A DNA stretch of 64,000 nucleotides from Carnegiea gigantea (GCA_029747015.1 JAKOGI010000002.1:868001-932000); one strand, 5' to 3'. Positions 12,876 through 26,022 are shown, counted from the first letter of the stretch. Made by a program: numbers and translations. Notes: generated by a model from the sequence alone, not told the origin.

Positions 12876-14281
12876 TAAATATAGATTACGGACTAAGAAT
12901 AAAGCCTTGCTATCACACTACCACCTATTTGACAAGGGTATTATGAGTAAAAAGTTATCCAATCTGAATACATGAATTTGTTAGACGTGAAAAAAAATGC
13001 ATATAATTGTAAATATTTTGTCCGAATTTGATTTTGACCTAAATTTAACCTGATTCGAATTATTTAACCTAAAAAAACTAGATATTGATCATTAATTTCT
13101 TTATCTAAATTTTAATCTTGTCTAATTTATACAATCCGACCACAAAGTGTCACGAACTCTAACTATTGGTGATCAAAAGGTCGACCAAATTCCTGCCACA
13201 GAGACTTAAATTTTTATTTTATTTTTTTAATGCTCTTTTCCACTGCCAATCAGAGATGGAAAAAATTGTACCGTCAGGGAAAAGGACGCACGTGCTTAGA
13301 AAGTGGACCAAGAAATATTATTAGTCAATGCTGTGAAATGTTTCTTCATGATATATATTAATCAATATACAATCAGTACCCGTTTCTGTTAAACCGTCAC
13401 GTTCAACATAAATTTAAAAAAAAAAAAAAAAAGTGCACAGATGTCAAGTTTCTTGTATTTTCTTCGCTTATTTATTCATTTAGTTTAATTTCATGATTCT
13501 TAAGTGTGATACTCGAGTTAATAATAAATTGTGGTATGACCCACGGATGAATGTCAAGGAACAAATGAGATCAACAGCATTTGAGATTACGATTTAATTT
13601 ACTATCAATCATTTATAAAAATACTTATCTGTGTAACTGATATAATTGGTTAATCATTTTCTTTACAGAGAACACTGATGTAGACCAATTGCGTATTTGA
13701 AATATGGTTTTGCCCATTTTATTATCTCTGAAAATTTCATATGATAAATTAAATGATTGAATAGATTACATAACTTATCCTATTAGAAGGCTTATATTTT
13801 ATAACTGTTATCTTAGTGTGAGAATCCATCAATGATGGGAAGGGAGGAGGAGAATTCCCTTGCATTTCTAACTAGAGCTGTTGTCCTTACGATGCAATGG
13901 TTGAACTAGATAATATGTCAATATTCATAATTATGAACACTTAACGTAAGATATTGCTTTTTTTGTTGAGATTTTTGTATTAGTTAAATAATTTTTTATT
14001 TGTTAATTTTTTAGATTTATGAATGTGTCACTTTTTCACTTTCTCAATAATTGATAAGGGAGAAGATAAAAGGTATTTCGAAGTGTATAAAAAAATAAAA
14101 AAAAGAATTACTCATAAGCAAGCTAAAGGTCAAAACGATCTACATAGAGTTAATATCCTAATCATTAAAGTTAAGACACTTGACAAAAGTATATAAAGTT
14201 ATTTAATTTTAGATATATTTATATAAATAGATACTCTCTGGACTCATATGTATGGTATAAATGTTTCGAATGAATCAATGA
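12876..14281. other. Intergenic, nothing recognised
   Basis: AT-rich DNA with no supported frame or repeat structure apart from an A-run near 13417-13431. Confidence 0.5.
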
Positions 14282-15378
14282 GGAGGGACAAAGGGGATGA
14301 AATCATTCCTAATAAACCGTGCCTGTAATGATAATGATGGACTTAAACTTGGCTTAAAAGGAAACCCAAAGAGTTCGAGACTCCACTTGGTTGGTGCTCC
14401 ACGACAAAATTTTGACGAACGAGAACTGAGCATGATGAGGTCTCACGCAGGACCCGAGTTGCAGGGCGTGCGGCGCTGCACGAGAAACGGAATTGCACAT
14501 CATCCATGATTGCCCTGAGCGCGGTGGGTATGGAGGGATCTCGAAGGCTATGGAGTAAGGCAACTTGCGCCAGATGCATTCTGTAACACTTGGGTTGAAG
14601 CTAACGTTAAGGGAAGGCACAGTGACCCGGACTATGCAACAAAATTCGTTGTCACGATTTGGTACCTTTGGAAGTGGCCGCCTCTTGTTTCAATAGAATG
14701 GACGAAGTTCCAGAAGACAAAGGCCGATTCTTGTTGGGTTGCTTCGGAGACATCCTCCATGCTTTGAGGGCAAATAACCCATTTGCGTTGATATCGTGAA
14801 CTCGGCAGAAGGAACTCTTGATTAGATGGGAAGCTCCACCAGCGGGACGGGCCCTCTTGAACACGGATGGGGGGGGTCAAAGGCCAACCCAGGAACTGCC
14901 TCAAGCGGTGGTGTGATTAGGGGAGACATGGGAGAATGGGTTAAAGGCTTCACGGAAAATTTTGGACAATGTAAATCAGTCGAGGAGGAGCTCAGAGCTG
15001 CGCTTCATGGCTTGAGGATGGCGCGGGACTTGGGACTGAAGAAGGTCTGGTTCAGGGTAGATTCCATGATCGTGGTGGGCATGCTACATGGAAATGGATC
15101 ATGAAACCCTATACATAAGCCAGGTATAATTCAATGCAAACAACTAATCAAACGGGACGACTGGGAGATCAAGATAGTCCACTGCTACAGAGAGGCAAAT
15201 CAGGTTGCAGATAGACTAGCAAATCTAGGAATTGATAATGAGGTAGGGGTGGTGTACTTTGATTCACCCCTAAGGGGGCTCTGCATGTACTACAGACAGA
15301 TCTTGTCAGAGCCGTTTGGCCTCGAAACATTAAGTAATAAACTTTTTTTATGCCCTCCTCTGCACCCAAAAAAAATAA
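14282..15378 (+). mobile_element. LINE 3' remnant (zinc-finger and RNase H domain)
   Basis: The 3' part of a plant non-LTR retrotransposon, 5'-truncated and broken. Spread over several frames, the first half resembles the zf-RVT module (cysteines, then a HIIHDCPE-like stretch). The second half is an RVT_3 type RNase H domain: NTDG near 14860, EEELRAAL, FRVDSM and, in the last part, CYREANQVADRLAN. All four expected acidic positions (D, E, D, D) can be seen. An 8-G run at 14869-14876 separates NTDG from the rest of the domain by frame, and an in-frame stop follows HGNGS near 15102. The copy ends in an A-rich tail (15367-15378), as LINEs do. It is not functional. Confidence 0.72.
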
Positions 15379-15527
15379 AGGCATGGTAATAATATGAAGA
15401 ACAAAATGCTAATTTAAACAATTTAAATTTAAAATTTTACTAATAATTTTAACAAAATTTTACAAATTGAACTAACCATTGATACCTTATGTTCATGATA
15501 AATTTTGCCCCGTCCAAGCACTAATTA

Positions 15528-16014
15528 ACACTATACATACCCGCTTTTCATGCCACGTTGACTTTATGAGAATTTTTTTTCATATATTGGTTAAATAAAA
15601 AGGCGTTATTATATATGGAGTGCAGTTATAGTGGTTGTCACTATATGACAACCACCACAATTTTTTAAATCTATAGCGTACATTTGAAATATATTGATCT
15701 TAACCGTTGATTTTATTTTTGTTTTCGAATATTAAAAAATGTATTGTAAAAATCACAAAATATATCTAAATATTAATAAAATTAATTTCTATATTACATT
15801 ATCCGGTTGTTCTCCAATTACACGTTTCCGGCGACAAGCAATTTTTCGGCGATGAGTTTTCCGGCGACAACGAAGGTACAGCCCAACTGCGGTTCCTGCG
15901 ACATCCAAGGCTTTCGGCGACTCTATTCCGGCGAGACGGCGAAGGTATAGCCCAAATGTGTGCTTTAGATGTAAGGAATTACGGTGGTTGTCATACAGCA
16001 ACAACCACTATAAC
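15528..16014. mobile_element. MITE-like inverted repeat, dispersed repeat copy 2
   Basis: The first 119 bp (15528-15646) match the repeat at 7361-7483. From 15624 to 16014 the ends are inverted: GTTATAGTGGTTGT on the left and ACAACCACTATAAC on the right. Each end also carries a local palindrome of GTGGTTGTC and GACAACCAC. The interior has repeated CCGGCGA-type motifs at about 15825-15950. No protein is encoded. I infer a foldback or MITE-type element. Confidence 0.55.
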
Positions 16015-17900
16015 TTTTTACTTATATATACGCGCCGTCAAAGCACGGCAGGCATCAATATGCTAGCTTCTCTATATCCACATAAATTGTAGGGAAAGTA
16101 CAAGTTTTCCTCCCCTTTCCATTTTTTTTAAACGGAGAAATCTAACAAAAGGAAAGAACAAAGGCCATACATCATAGCCAGTAACAAACTACTGTTTTAT
16201 TGTCTAATTTTAACAAGTCGCCCATAAATAACATCACTAGTGACAACAAAATTGATGTGGCTATTCAAAAAATAAATTTGTGCCAATTCATAATTGTTAA
16301 TGGTTGACTTCCGTATCCTATTTCGTTGATTTACTAATGAGGCGGCAATTTTAGGATTGAATGAGATTCAAAGGACAAGTTGATGAAGAATTGAAGACGA
16401 GAGGAACGGGGTGGGAGGTCTGAACGATTCACACCGACTACGGATGCTGCAAAATTTTAGCTGGCCGACATTTCTTCTTTCTTGAAATATTTTTCCCGAG
16501 TGAATGGCACACCGGATAGGGCTTAACAGTGGCATCCTATTATTTTCAGCAACACACGGGCAAATTTGCGAATTTCTGTTGAGTAGGTCATGAGTCAACC
16601 CTTTTTAATTTCTTTGTGGCGCGTTTCAATTGGCTAGTCAAATTGTGTGGTGCCTTGACTTTTCTTAATACCGGTCTTAATTATCCTCAAGCCCTAATCA
16701 GTATGCTTTTTGTTTTTTAAGAAATTGTTTGACTTCATTCGTGATATATTTTTTATCGACGATAGATAGCTGTTAGTTTTCTAGATTTGGATTTTTTTGA
16801 TATTTTGAATACATTAATAAGTAATGTTTGTGTTGTACTATTATATAATTAAGAACATCTTAAAAGGTAAATTTTAGGCTGATTTGATTTACAATTAGTT
16901 AGTTGCACCTTCCAATTCTCTCGCCTTTAACAAAATAAATGCCAATACATATTGTGGTGTAATTTTATATCAATATTAAACAATTTAGGTTACATCAGAT
17001 TGTAAACGGATAGAGTTCGGTGCCTTCTTTTTCCCAACAATTCAAGGATTATTTTTAATTTAAAAAACACGTGGACGTAATCTACGTAATCCCATGAGTT
17101 TCAATTAAAAAATACTCCATTTACCCACGTTTACCAGTTAATATTACTAGAAAGTGTCCGGAAATTCAAGTTGAATTAAACCAAAGAAACAAAATTGAGT
17201 ACGGTGGTTCTGACTAATTTGTTAATTTAGAGAGGGGGACAGGGTATCTGATTTAATTAGCTACGGAAGTTAGATTAATTTAATTTAACATCCAATGAAT
17301 GAGTAATGATGAGACGCAATGCCTCGTCATTTTAATTAATATAAAATTACTTAACACATGATCACGTACGCTAAGAGTAATTCGTAATCAATACACTAAA
17401 AATTACCACGTGGGTATTTTAGTTATTTTACTTTGATGACAAGAACATATCATATATATGACCATTAAATTATTGACATAGTTACTAAAGATTTAAAAAA
17501 TTTATATTACAATTCATAATTATGAATCTTTTTATTTATCAACTTTTTATTTCTTTTATTTATGCATAAACACACAAACGCGGATCCGGCCGTCCGCGCG
17601 CACATATATATATATATATATTACTTATTTTATGTATATTTGTATATGTTGTTGGCTTATTAATTTATAGTACGCATTTAACCTCAGGTTTAAAAAATAA
17701 ATATTTAAAGCATTAACATCTATTTGACCGGCCCCGGGGGGGGGGGATCTGACAGTGATGCAAGTTTGACGTTTGAAGCCATTCACTAGACACAGCGTGT
17801 ACGTGCAAAAAACACGCAGTTCACAGAGAAACACCATGAACAAGGTCAAAGGTGATTTCCTTTATGAATCGCCAAAAAAACAGATGGCAAGATTGCTGTT

Positions 17901-17931
<31 letters not shown>

Positions 17932-18696
17932 TTGAGATCATGCTGACGCAAGATCACGGTGGGGTCAACATTAGGAAACAAAAAGAAAAAGAAAAGATAT
18001 AGCCATGGAGGACAAGTTGATATTGCGCACGTATGTTCTGGCAAACCGCGCAAATACAGTTGATATCCCTGCCCGTTGTGTCATCATATGGGTTTGTATT
18101 TATTTACGTCAATTAGCTGACTCCATTCTATTTTTATATTTCTAAAATGAAACTAAGCAAATTTGCAGCTGTCTCTTTTTGTATACCACTAGTTTTAATG
18201 CACATATCATACGGTGTACGTTCATAAAAAAATACATGTTCAAAAAATAAAATTATAATTTTTATTAAGATTAGAAAATAATACTAGAAATAATTTACTA
18301 GAAACGAATATCCATATAATTTCAATATGAATCACCATAATTTTAATCAACAATTATAAAACATTTCTTTCACAAAGCTAAAAAGGTCATTCAAGGGGTT
18401 GGGAGGTTTGTAACTTGATAATTGGGATACATTATTACTGTTTTAGATCACAATTGTAAGAAAAATTGACTTGTATATATTACAATAATTTTTTTTAAAA
18501 TAAATGCTTTTATTTACTGAGTACATGCTAGGACCATGCACTAGGATGGGCAATAGATGAGACTGAATTGCTTTAGAGTTGATTCATTAACAAAGTGAGT
18601 CAAGTCGTATTATAGTTGCCTCTCTAAGGATTAAGTGAAGGAAATTAAACTGTTCATAAAAATTAACAGCTCTAGTAGGTTAAGCTATAATTGACT
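16015..18696. other. Intergenic, simple repeats only
   Basis: No supported gene. It contains a short (AT)n run at about 17605-17622, a G9 run near 17739-17748 and a T-run followed by about 20 G at about 17890-17931. Confidence 0.5.
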
Positions 18697-19330
18697 TGTA
18701 ACGAGCCCATACAAGATTACACAAGACAATCGATGAACATGGGAAGTACAATAATTGCCTACAAATCAAATTATCAAATCCAAAAGTGGAAGACCTTGTT
18801 GATATGTTTTGTAGGAATGAAACTTATAAATTTGATATCCTTATTTCAAAAGGACGATATGGGACAAAATAGAAGCCCCAACCATCTGGATGTGTGAATG
18901 TGTATAAGTAAACTTTGTCCCACGTCGTCAGTTTGAAAGAATGATATCAGATTTATAAGTTTAATTTCTACAAAATATATCAATAAAGCCTTCCATTTTT
19001 GGATTTGGTAGTTTGATTTGTAGGTCAAATTGTTGGACTTTTCACGTTCATAGGCTGTGTTGTGCTACACTTGGTATCAGAGTCAGGTTCCCTTCTACAA
19101 TTTGTGGGCTATATTAGGATCTACTGTACAGTCTCAATCTCCATGATACTTCTGGTACAACAGTGAGAGTGGATGGTGCCATGCTTGGAGACCTATGGCA
19201 GCGACCTGGTGAGTAATGCCCTTGAAAGCCCTACAAGGAGGAGATTCGAGGAATACGACGAGAACGTCACGCTCTATAAATGAGGGAGTATTGATTAACC
19301 CCTCAACCATCTAGATATATGTGTTGCTCG
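18697..19330 (+). mobile_element. LTR/TRIM-like fragment with tRNA-Met primer site
   Basis: A candidate LTR of about 373 bp starts TGTAACGAGCC (18697) and ends GTGCTACA (19069), giving TG...CA termini with inverted TGTA/TACA. Directly after it is TTGGTATCAGAGTC (19071-19084), a near match to the usual initiator tRNA-Met primer-binding site. About 200 bp of non-coding interior follow, then a partial repeat of an LTR segment (CCTCAACCATCTAGAT, near 19300). Inside the LTR, 18755-18878 and 18910-19030 are imperfect inverted repeats. The short interior without protein suggests a TRIM or a deleted element. The 3' boundary is uncertain. Confidence 0.45.
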
Positions 19331-20709
19331 CTGTAAATTTGACCAATTTTAACATATCAATAAATTGCCCACTGTAATTTTGACCAATTTTAATATATGA
19401 TTGTATTGTCCATAATTTATAAACACGATACTAGAAGTGGTGGGGTAAAAAGCTAGGAAGAAGGGCGAAAGACAAAGGAGGAATGAACAAGTAGAGACTA
19501 GAAAGTGGGGCAGACAAGAGCAACGAGTGACGACGGGTCAACAAAGATTTCTTGTTGATTTGAGACGATTCATTCTCTTTTCATCATCGACGAGTAGTGT
19601 GGATTGGTCTAATGTCACGGATGGACGGACGTCTTGTCTTGACCCTTGACTTTGTCCTCATGCTTTCTAAAAGACAACTCAATACTCTTATGCATATTTT
19701 TTATTCTTTATTATCCGCAATCCCACTTTCCTTGCCACTGATTTTATAACGACCACACTACGTGCTCATGGAGTCATGGTTACTGACTAACGAGTATTTT
19801 TATATCGATGAAATTTTAATCAAATAGCTAAGATTGAATTTTTGAGCATATTAAATTTTAGGTTTAATATTTAATCTTCTATTAGATTGTATTGTCTTTG
19901 TGGATTATTTGAATCCAAAAAATGAGTATTTTTTAATCATATTATGAGAAAAGTAATATAGATCTCTTTGTGATACTATAATAGTACGAAAGATCATTAT
20001 AAACTAATTTTATTAATTACACAAACAAATGTACATATAATATGTATATCATATTCCTCGATAAGGAGTAAAAGTTGGTTCTTTTTTCATAAAATTATAT
20101 TTTATTTTATTAAATTTTATTAAAATTATGTAGAAAATATATACAATGATCTGAAAATATATTTAGCAAATTGAAAAGTAAAATCTATAAACATCTTTGA
20201 TAAACAGGGGTTCAATTTTTTTTTAAAGTTATATAAAATTTCTAGCCATTTAGAATTTGAATGCAACAATGGGTAAGGAGGAAGCCTTATATATTAAAAA
20301 ATAATAATAAAATTATACGCGCATCAACAGAAACGACATCCTAATTGGCATCGACTGATTTAATTAATTTATTCTAATTTTTTATTTAAAATCTTTCATT
20401 TTCATGGTAGAACCTTTCACTTCATTGCATGATATTCAGAATAATTTTTAATATTGAAGCATTATAGGCATATAAAAATGCTAGTAATTTATGCCATGGG
20501 CAATCCAAAGTTAAAATCAAGTCATATTCTTTTCGTAGTTTAATGAAGTCATTCTCATTTCTATGCACTCCTTCTTTTCCTTTTTCACATCTTCCCACAC
20601 TTTAAAAAAAATACCACTCCTTCCCACTTTCACCCATTTTCACCCACTCCTTCCCACTCATCCATATAACTCTTATTTTTTATATTTTGAAAACTTTTAT
20701 CATTTATAT
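19331..20709. other. Intergenic, no gene recognised
   Basis: AT-rich DNA. At 20530-20690 there is a pyrimidine-rich stretch with repeated CACTCCTTCCCACT units, similar to 26279-26412. The last five bases (20705-20709, TATAT) are the target-site duplication of the next element. Confidence 0.5.
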
Positions 20710-20882
20710 TGTTGCAAGAAAAACAGAGTTTTAATATTTATAAACCCCAAGTGCAAGGTGTATCGTTGAGTACTTGGGGTGTCGTCCGCAGGGAATTGTG
20801 TTTTCAACTACCAGAGTTTACTAGAGCGTCTCAATTTAGGCGTGATCAACGGTGAAGGAGGGGAACTAAACTACGCTACAAA
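20710..20882 (-). repeat. Truncated 3' LTR
   Basis: 173 bp matching the 3' end of the 5' LTR, from TGTTGCAAG (plus strand) to CTACGCTACAAAT. After 20882 the sequence leaves the LTR consensus, so most of this LTR has been deleted and the remainder joined to other element sequence. Confidence 0.8.
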
Positions 20883-22366
20883 TCACGGTTGCATTTAGCG
20901 TATGCAACAAGCCCTTTAAACCCCTTTGTTACCCCAAGTGGACGAGTGAGGTCTCGTGAGGGTTTGCAGAAGATATACCCACAAAATCTCAAAAAGGAAA
21001 AACAAAGAAAAGAGAAACAAAAGTCGAAAAATAAAAGTAGCAAAACACAATATATACATGGGGATAAACTGTACACAATCGAATCAACCAAAACCACCTA
21101 ATAGCTCAAATATCAGTCTGTACACAGGCATTATATGCATTTCAGGACACATCATCCCAAAGAATGGCATCCAGACATCAGCTTTTCACCCCACGACGCA
21201 TGAGGACATTGAATCCATCCTGGTGCCTAGTGTGCAAGTGTATCATCACCCTGAAACTAAGCCTACCAAAACCAAACTCAATCCCACGCAATTGACACAA
21301 GCTACCTTTTTGATTGGCTAGCATAGAAAGCAGGCTTCCCCAGTAGCAGTATTGCCTCAAAGGGTAACACCCAGTAGCGCATGCCTCAAAGGGGTACTTG
21401 TCATTTCCAACTCTTTTCTTCCCCACTTTCTTTTCTTTCCATTATTATTTTTTTCAATACAAATTCATGTTACGCCTCAAAGGGATACACCCAGTAGCGC
21501 TTGAATTTGTTTGTTTTTGCTTTTGTTTTGGAAAAAGAAAGGGGGTGCCAGCACATATAAAGGGAACTGTGCAGTAGACAATGGGAGAGTCGATCGTGGA
21601 AGACTAAGAATTCAGGATGATGACAATACATGAATTCAGGACTGGATTGCAAAATTACGATGGACTGTTGGGGTTAGAACTGAGGTCTAAAACGACAGAT
21701 TGGGGATGAATATCTATCATACACATTATACTTATATACGAGCTAACAGTCAAGGTATCAAGGATCAAGGCTGATCAAAATAGTACAAAACTCCCCTAAA
21801 TGCAAAAAGAAAAGAAAAATTTGTACAAAAAGGAGAAAAAAATGAAAAAGTTATACAAAAATGAAAAATTTTCACAAAAAAAATAAAAAGAAAAGGGGAG
21901 ATGACCCCACCCCTACACCTAAATTTCACAATGTTCTCATTGGGAGCCGTGAGTCTTCACCAACACACAAAAATAAAGAAAAACAAAATCAAACACAAGA
22001 AAAACAAAAATCGACAAAAATATACACAAGCTAATACACTCTCCCAAAAAATACAATTCTCACCCAAAACAACAACACGATCACACATAAATACAAACTA
22101 ACACCACCAAAAATAAATATAGACCAATCCAACAACACCACCCATCACAACACAATAAAAATCCACAAAACACAAAATTGGTGATCATAGCTAACAACGG
22201 CTCAACAACAACCAAATTTCACCACTAGATGATCACCAACAAAAACACAATCCTAATATTTACCACTAAACAAGAACAAAAATAAAGAAAAGAAAAATAA
22301 AAATAAAAAGAAGGGAGGAGAAGAGTGAGAACGAATATACCAGGTCGGGTACGGAATGTATCCAAA

Positions 22367-23674
22367 CTACACCTCGCTAGGACGAGGTTGGGGAAGCGCG
22401 AGGAGCATCAGCCACTCCTCGACGGCGTTCAGGACGCGCATCGCCAACTCAGATGCTGTCAACGCTCGCAGAAGTTTATCAAACACCTGAGCCTGCAACT
22501 CAGATGAGTGTAAGTAAGAGCACTTAAACAGGAATGCAGAAATAATAGTAAGTGCTCTCCTAAATTTATCAAATGCCTTAGAAAAATTAGTAGAATGATT
22601 GAATTCAATAGGAAAGATGATTTTTCCAGGCATGTCCTCTAGGTATAGACTATAAGGGTCAAGGGAGGGGTCATACCCTCTAAAGGCACCTAGGGACTCC
22701 ATACAGTCTATCTCATTCCCCTCAAGCATATCATGACATGGAACGAGTGATAAATTATGGTACTCAGAGGAAGAGGAGGGTAGTGAACATGAAGAAGCAT
22801 GAGAAATATCAAGGGGGTTGAGGGATACATGGTCAGTAAGATCAGGACTAGATGAAACTACAGCCACAGCATCCACACAGGACTCCCCCTCGAGAATCTT
22901 GTCAAGATCCTACACCTCACTACAAGTACCGTCTGACTCAAGACAGAAATCATCCCCATCGACACTAGCACCAACACAAAATGTCGCACCTATCCCGAAC
23001 TCCGTCGACTGAGCTAAAGGGAAAGGTGGATCAGGATAGGTCAAAGTGTTGTCCTTAAATGTGCTAGGTAGGGATGAAGCAACAAGAGGTAGAGTAGGTA
23101 AGGGAGGGTCGAGCACATCCTCTAGTCCGGACTCTAGAGGAGGAAAAGACGCACCATCATCACACAGATTGACATCAAGTCTAGGGGCACTAGAACTAGG
23201 GTCAATCTTGGGTGATAGGTCATACTCCCGCGATTTATTAACAAACTCAACAAACTCAACTTGTTGCTTGTTCATGGCCTCTATCATACTAGAAATTCTA
23301 GCAAAATCATCAGCAGAAATACGATAGGGACAAGAAACACTATCATGGTCAGAACGATGGCAGATCTCACATGCAATAGGTGTAAAATTAGGAATGCAGG
23401 GGGATGGGATGGATGAAGTAAATTGACTAGTCTCAAATTCATAAGTATCCCTAGCCAACCACTCAAGTAATTCCCAAGTTTCATCAACGTTTCGAGCACA
23501 GAAGTCCCAATGCTCCAAAAGAGCACGGGTCTCACAAGTCACACCCTCATAGACCATGTTCAAAATTTCCCACTTATCGAAGCAATAACCACAATGAGCA
23601 AGAAAAGTATGTAATCTATCATAGTATTGCCAAAACAATTCATGCTCATGTTGAGGGAAGTGGAAAGGAGACAT
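22367..23674 (-). pseudogene. gag: Retroelement Gag with one in-frame amber stop
   Basis: A 254-codon frame (23674 to 22910) starts MSPFHFPQHEHELFWQYYDR and resembles the gag nucleocapsid-capsid region of plant retroelements. It contains a zinc knuckle CEICHRSDHDSVSC near residue 102, with exact CX2CX4HX4C spacing. The frame ends at TAG after CSEV, but the same frame continues (DLDKILEG...) for about 180 more codons to 22367. The two parts together would be about 435 residues, interrupted by one stop and no frameshift. The simplest explanation is a recent nonsense mutation. The rest is acidic and serine-rich, with no pol domain after it. Confidence 0.7.
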
Positions 23675-23781
23675 ATTTTCTTTTTTTTTTTTTTTAAATT
23701 TTTGATTTTTTTGATTTTTTTGGATTTTCTAAAGACCTAGTCTCGAATGCTGAAGTAAACCCCAATATTGAAAAACGCCAA

Positions 23782-23800
23782 TTCCCCGGCAACAGCGCCA
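23782..23800 (-). promoter_or_regulatory. Primer-binding site, tRNA-Asp type
   Basis: On the minus strand TGGCGCTGTTGCCGGGGAA lies six bases after the LTR end. It is complementary to the 3' end of plant tRNA-Asp (GTC) except for one base. This primer is typical of Athila/Tat-type elements. Confidence 0.8.
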
Positions 23801-23806
23801 AAAACT

Positions 23807-25153
23807 TGTTGCAAGAAAAACAGAGTTTTAATATTTATAAACCCCAAGTGCAAGGTGTATCGTTGAGTACTTGGGGTGTCGTCCGCAGGAAATTGTGTTT
23901 TCAACTACCAGAGTTTACTAGAGCGTCTCAATCTAGGCGTGATCAACGGTGAAGGAGGGGAACTAAACTACGCTACAAATATAGAAACAAGCGACTTGGA
24001 ATTGTGATTTTACCAATTAGTGAACCAACTAATCAATACGAGTCCTAACCCACCCAAACTACGCTATGAACAAGAGATGGTCGGTTGCACCATCAAAGAC
24101 CACCCAAGCCCTCTCTCAAGGGTCATGAGCTAGTCTAATTCGTGTAACCACCTACTTTCGTGGGGTTAGCGAATTAGACCACAAAACTAGCAACCCCGGA
24201 CCTAACTCGATTCGGATACTACTTTCGTGTCCCGAACTCGGCCATTCCCTCTCCCACACTAGCAAATTGACCTCACCTCTCAGCATAAGTCAATCGCCCA
24301 AAAATATGGATGAAAACCCTCTCAGGCATTTCATCGAACACTTGGCGGGCGTGAAGGAAAACTCTAAGTTCTAGGCATAGATTGGGTATGGTTAGGCCTA
24401 GTACAAGATCAATTAGCCATCAAGAGGCTAATCACAATTCAAGCCAACACAATCTACCAACAAATCATGAAAAACGCGTGAAAACCTAAACTAACCAACA
24501 AGAACATAAACTTGAAGAACAAAACGGAATGAAATAAAACAAATCTAAACAACTAAACAACATAAATTAACAATGAAATTTAAACACATAAATCGACCAA
24601 AACCAATACAAGAATCAAAATCAACAAAACATAATTAACGAGAACATAAAAAACTAGAGAGATAAAAGAGAAGGAAACTGAGTCTTGAATTGATGAAGAA
24701 CTTGAAATCCAAAGGTTGAATCCAATGTTACAATCTTCAATCCTAAACTAATCTCCCTTCTTAACTAAAATCTAACCTAAACTAATCCTACAAAATCGCC
24801 AGAGCAAAAACCCCCAACGACGAACGAACTCCCTCGCGAAGACGCCCGAACGAAGCTTAAATAGAAAAATCGAGGCCCGACGAACTGGGGGGGTGGCACG
24901 GCCACACCGTGCCACATTGCTGGCACGGTGGCCGTCTCCCCCGATTTTGCCCCACTTTGCCGATTTTCGTCGGTTTTCGCTGTTTTTCGTCGTTTTGTCC
25001 CATCTTCGTCCCTTTCCGCGACGCTTGTTTGATTTGGAGTTGTTTCCTACAAAAATATAAATAAAACAAGGTAAAACCCCAAAGATTAAGTTATTATACG
25101 AGCTAAAAGTGGGTGAAAGAGGCACGTAAAATAGGTAAATTTACCGTTCAACA
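23807..25153 (-). repeat. 5' LTR of the gag-only element
   Basis: Reads TGTTGAACGG at 25153 and ends CTTGCAACA at 23807 on the minus strand. Its last 170 bp or so are repeated at 20710-20882 with few changes. A TATA-like TATTTAA lies at 24857-24863, within a locally GC-richer part, and would place the RNA start downstream of it. The opposite LTR keeps only the terminal part. Confidence 0.8.
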
Positions 25154-25680
25154 TATATAATTGTGTATATGAATAGTCTCATAATAATTATGAAACGTTT
25201 TATTTATTTTTCGGATGTTATGAAAATATTTGGTAGTCGTGTCGAAAATTGTAGATGATGTAATTTTTATTATATATACTGAAGAAATAATTTTTTTCTA
25301 CTTTATTAAGCAAAGGTTAGTTTTTGTAACTGATAGATATTTTGGATTTGATTCTATATATGGAGGAGATGCTTAAATTATTTATTTTTTTTGCGCTGAT
25401 TACGAAATATTTGTTATAGGTTATCAAAGTATGGATGATTGTTACTGTATGTGTAACAGATTTATTGTTTATTCATCGTAATTTGGGGTCAAATTTGCAG
25501 ATATTTTTTCCGGCATAATAAATAAATGTGTAAATTTTTTTGGCGTTGTTTGTAATTTGTGACAAGAAGTGCAAATGTATTGCACATGTATTTTGAGCAA
25601 ATATTTTTTTCGCGTGCGTTAGTAACAAAACATTTGAGGTTTTTCACTCAAATTGCAGATGATTGGTTTCCGTGTACTGA

Positions 25681-26022
25681 AGGTCTGTTCTTTTCATTGA
25701 GAAATATAAGTTAGTAAATAGATGGAGTCGATTGAGATTAGTAGAAGTGAGTTAAAGTAGGCTGAAGTGAGTATTTTTTTATTGAAGTGGGTTAAAGTAG
25801 CAAAGTTGGTTGAATTTTTTCATATGATGGATAAAAATTGGTTAAAATAGTAAAAAATGGATTGAAGTTAGTTAAAGTGGATTGCAATTAGTTGAAATTG
25901 ATTGAAATGGGTTAAAATTGATTGAAATTGATTTTTTTATTGAAATTCGTGAAGTGGGTTGATATGAGTTGAAGTGAGTTGAGGTAGGTAAATTTGAATC
26001 TACCAACGAAAAGAATAAGGCA
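25681..26022. mobile_element. Harbinger-type MITE, decamer family (copy 3)
   Basis: 342 bp, beginning AGGTCTGTTCTTTTCATTG and ending CCAACGAAAAGAATAAGGCA, with TGA on both sides (25678-25680, 26023-26025). The interior is degenerate 10-bp units (GATTGAAATT, AGTTAAAGTG and similar). Confidence 0.7.

Larger units (their letters stand above)
20710..25153 (-). mobile_element. Gag-only LTR retroelement (TR-GAG-like), complete ends
   Basis: A 4.44-kb element on the minus strand flanked by TATAT on both sides (20705-20709 and 25154-25158). Its outer ends are TGTTG and CAACA. In element order it has a 1347-bp 5' LTR (23807-25153), a tRNA-Asp type primer-binding site (23782-23800), a gag reading frame (22367-23674), an AT-rich non-coding stretch (20883-22366), and a 173-bp 3' LTR remnant (20710-20882). 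There is no protease, reverse transcriptase, RNase H or integrase, so it would need proteins supplied by another element. This matches the non-autonomous TR-GAG class; the primer site points to Ty3/gypsy-type partners. Repeats of GCCTCAAAGGG...ACCCAGTAGCGC occur at 21353-21501. Confidence 0.82.

Noticed and set aside
14343..14904. Several minus-strand frames of 70-90 codons
   Set aside because: They are antisense to the LINE zinc-finger and RNase H text and show no domain of their own.
24772..25125. 117-codon frame inside the 5' LTR
   Set aside because: It lies in LTR U3/R sequence on the element strand, has no gag or pol similarity, and overlaps the presumed promoter.
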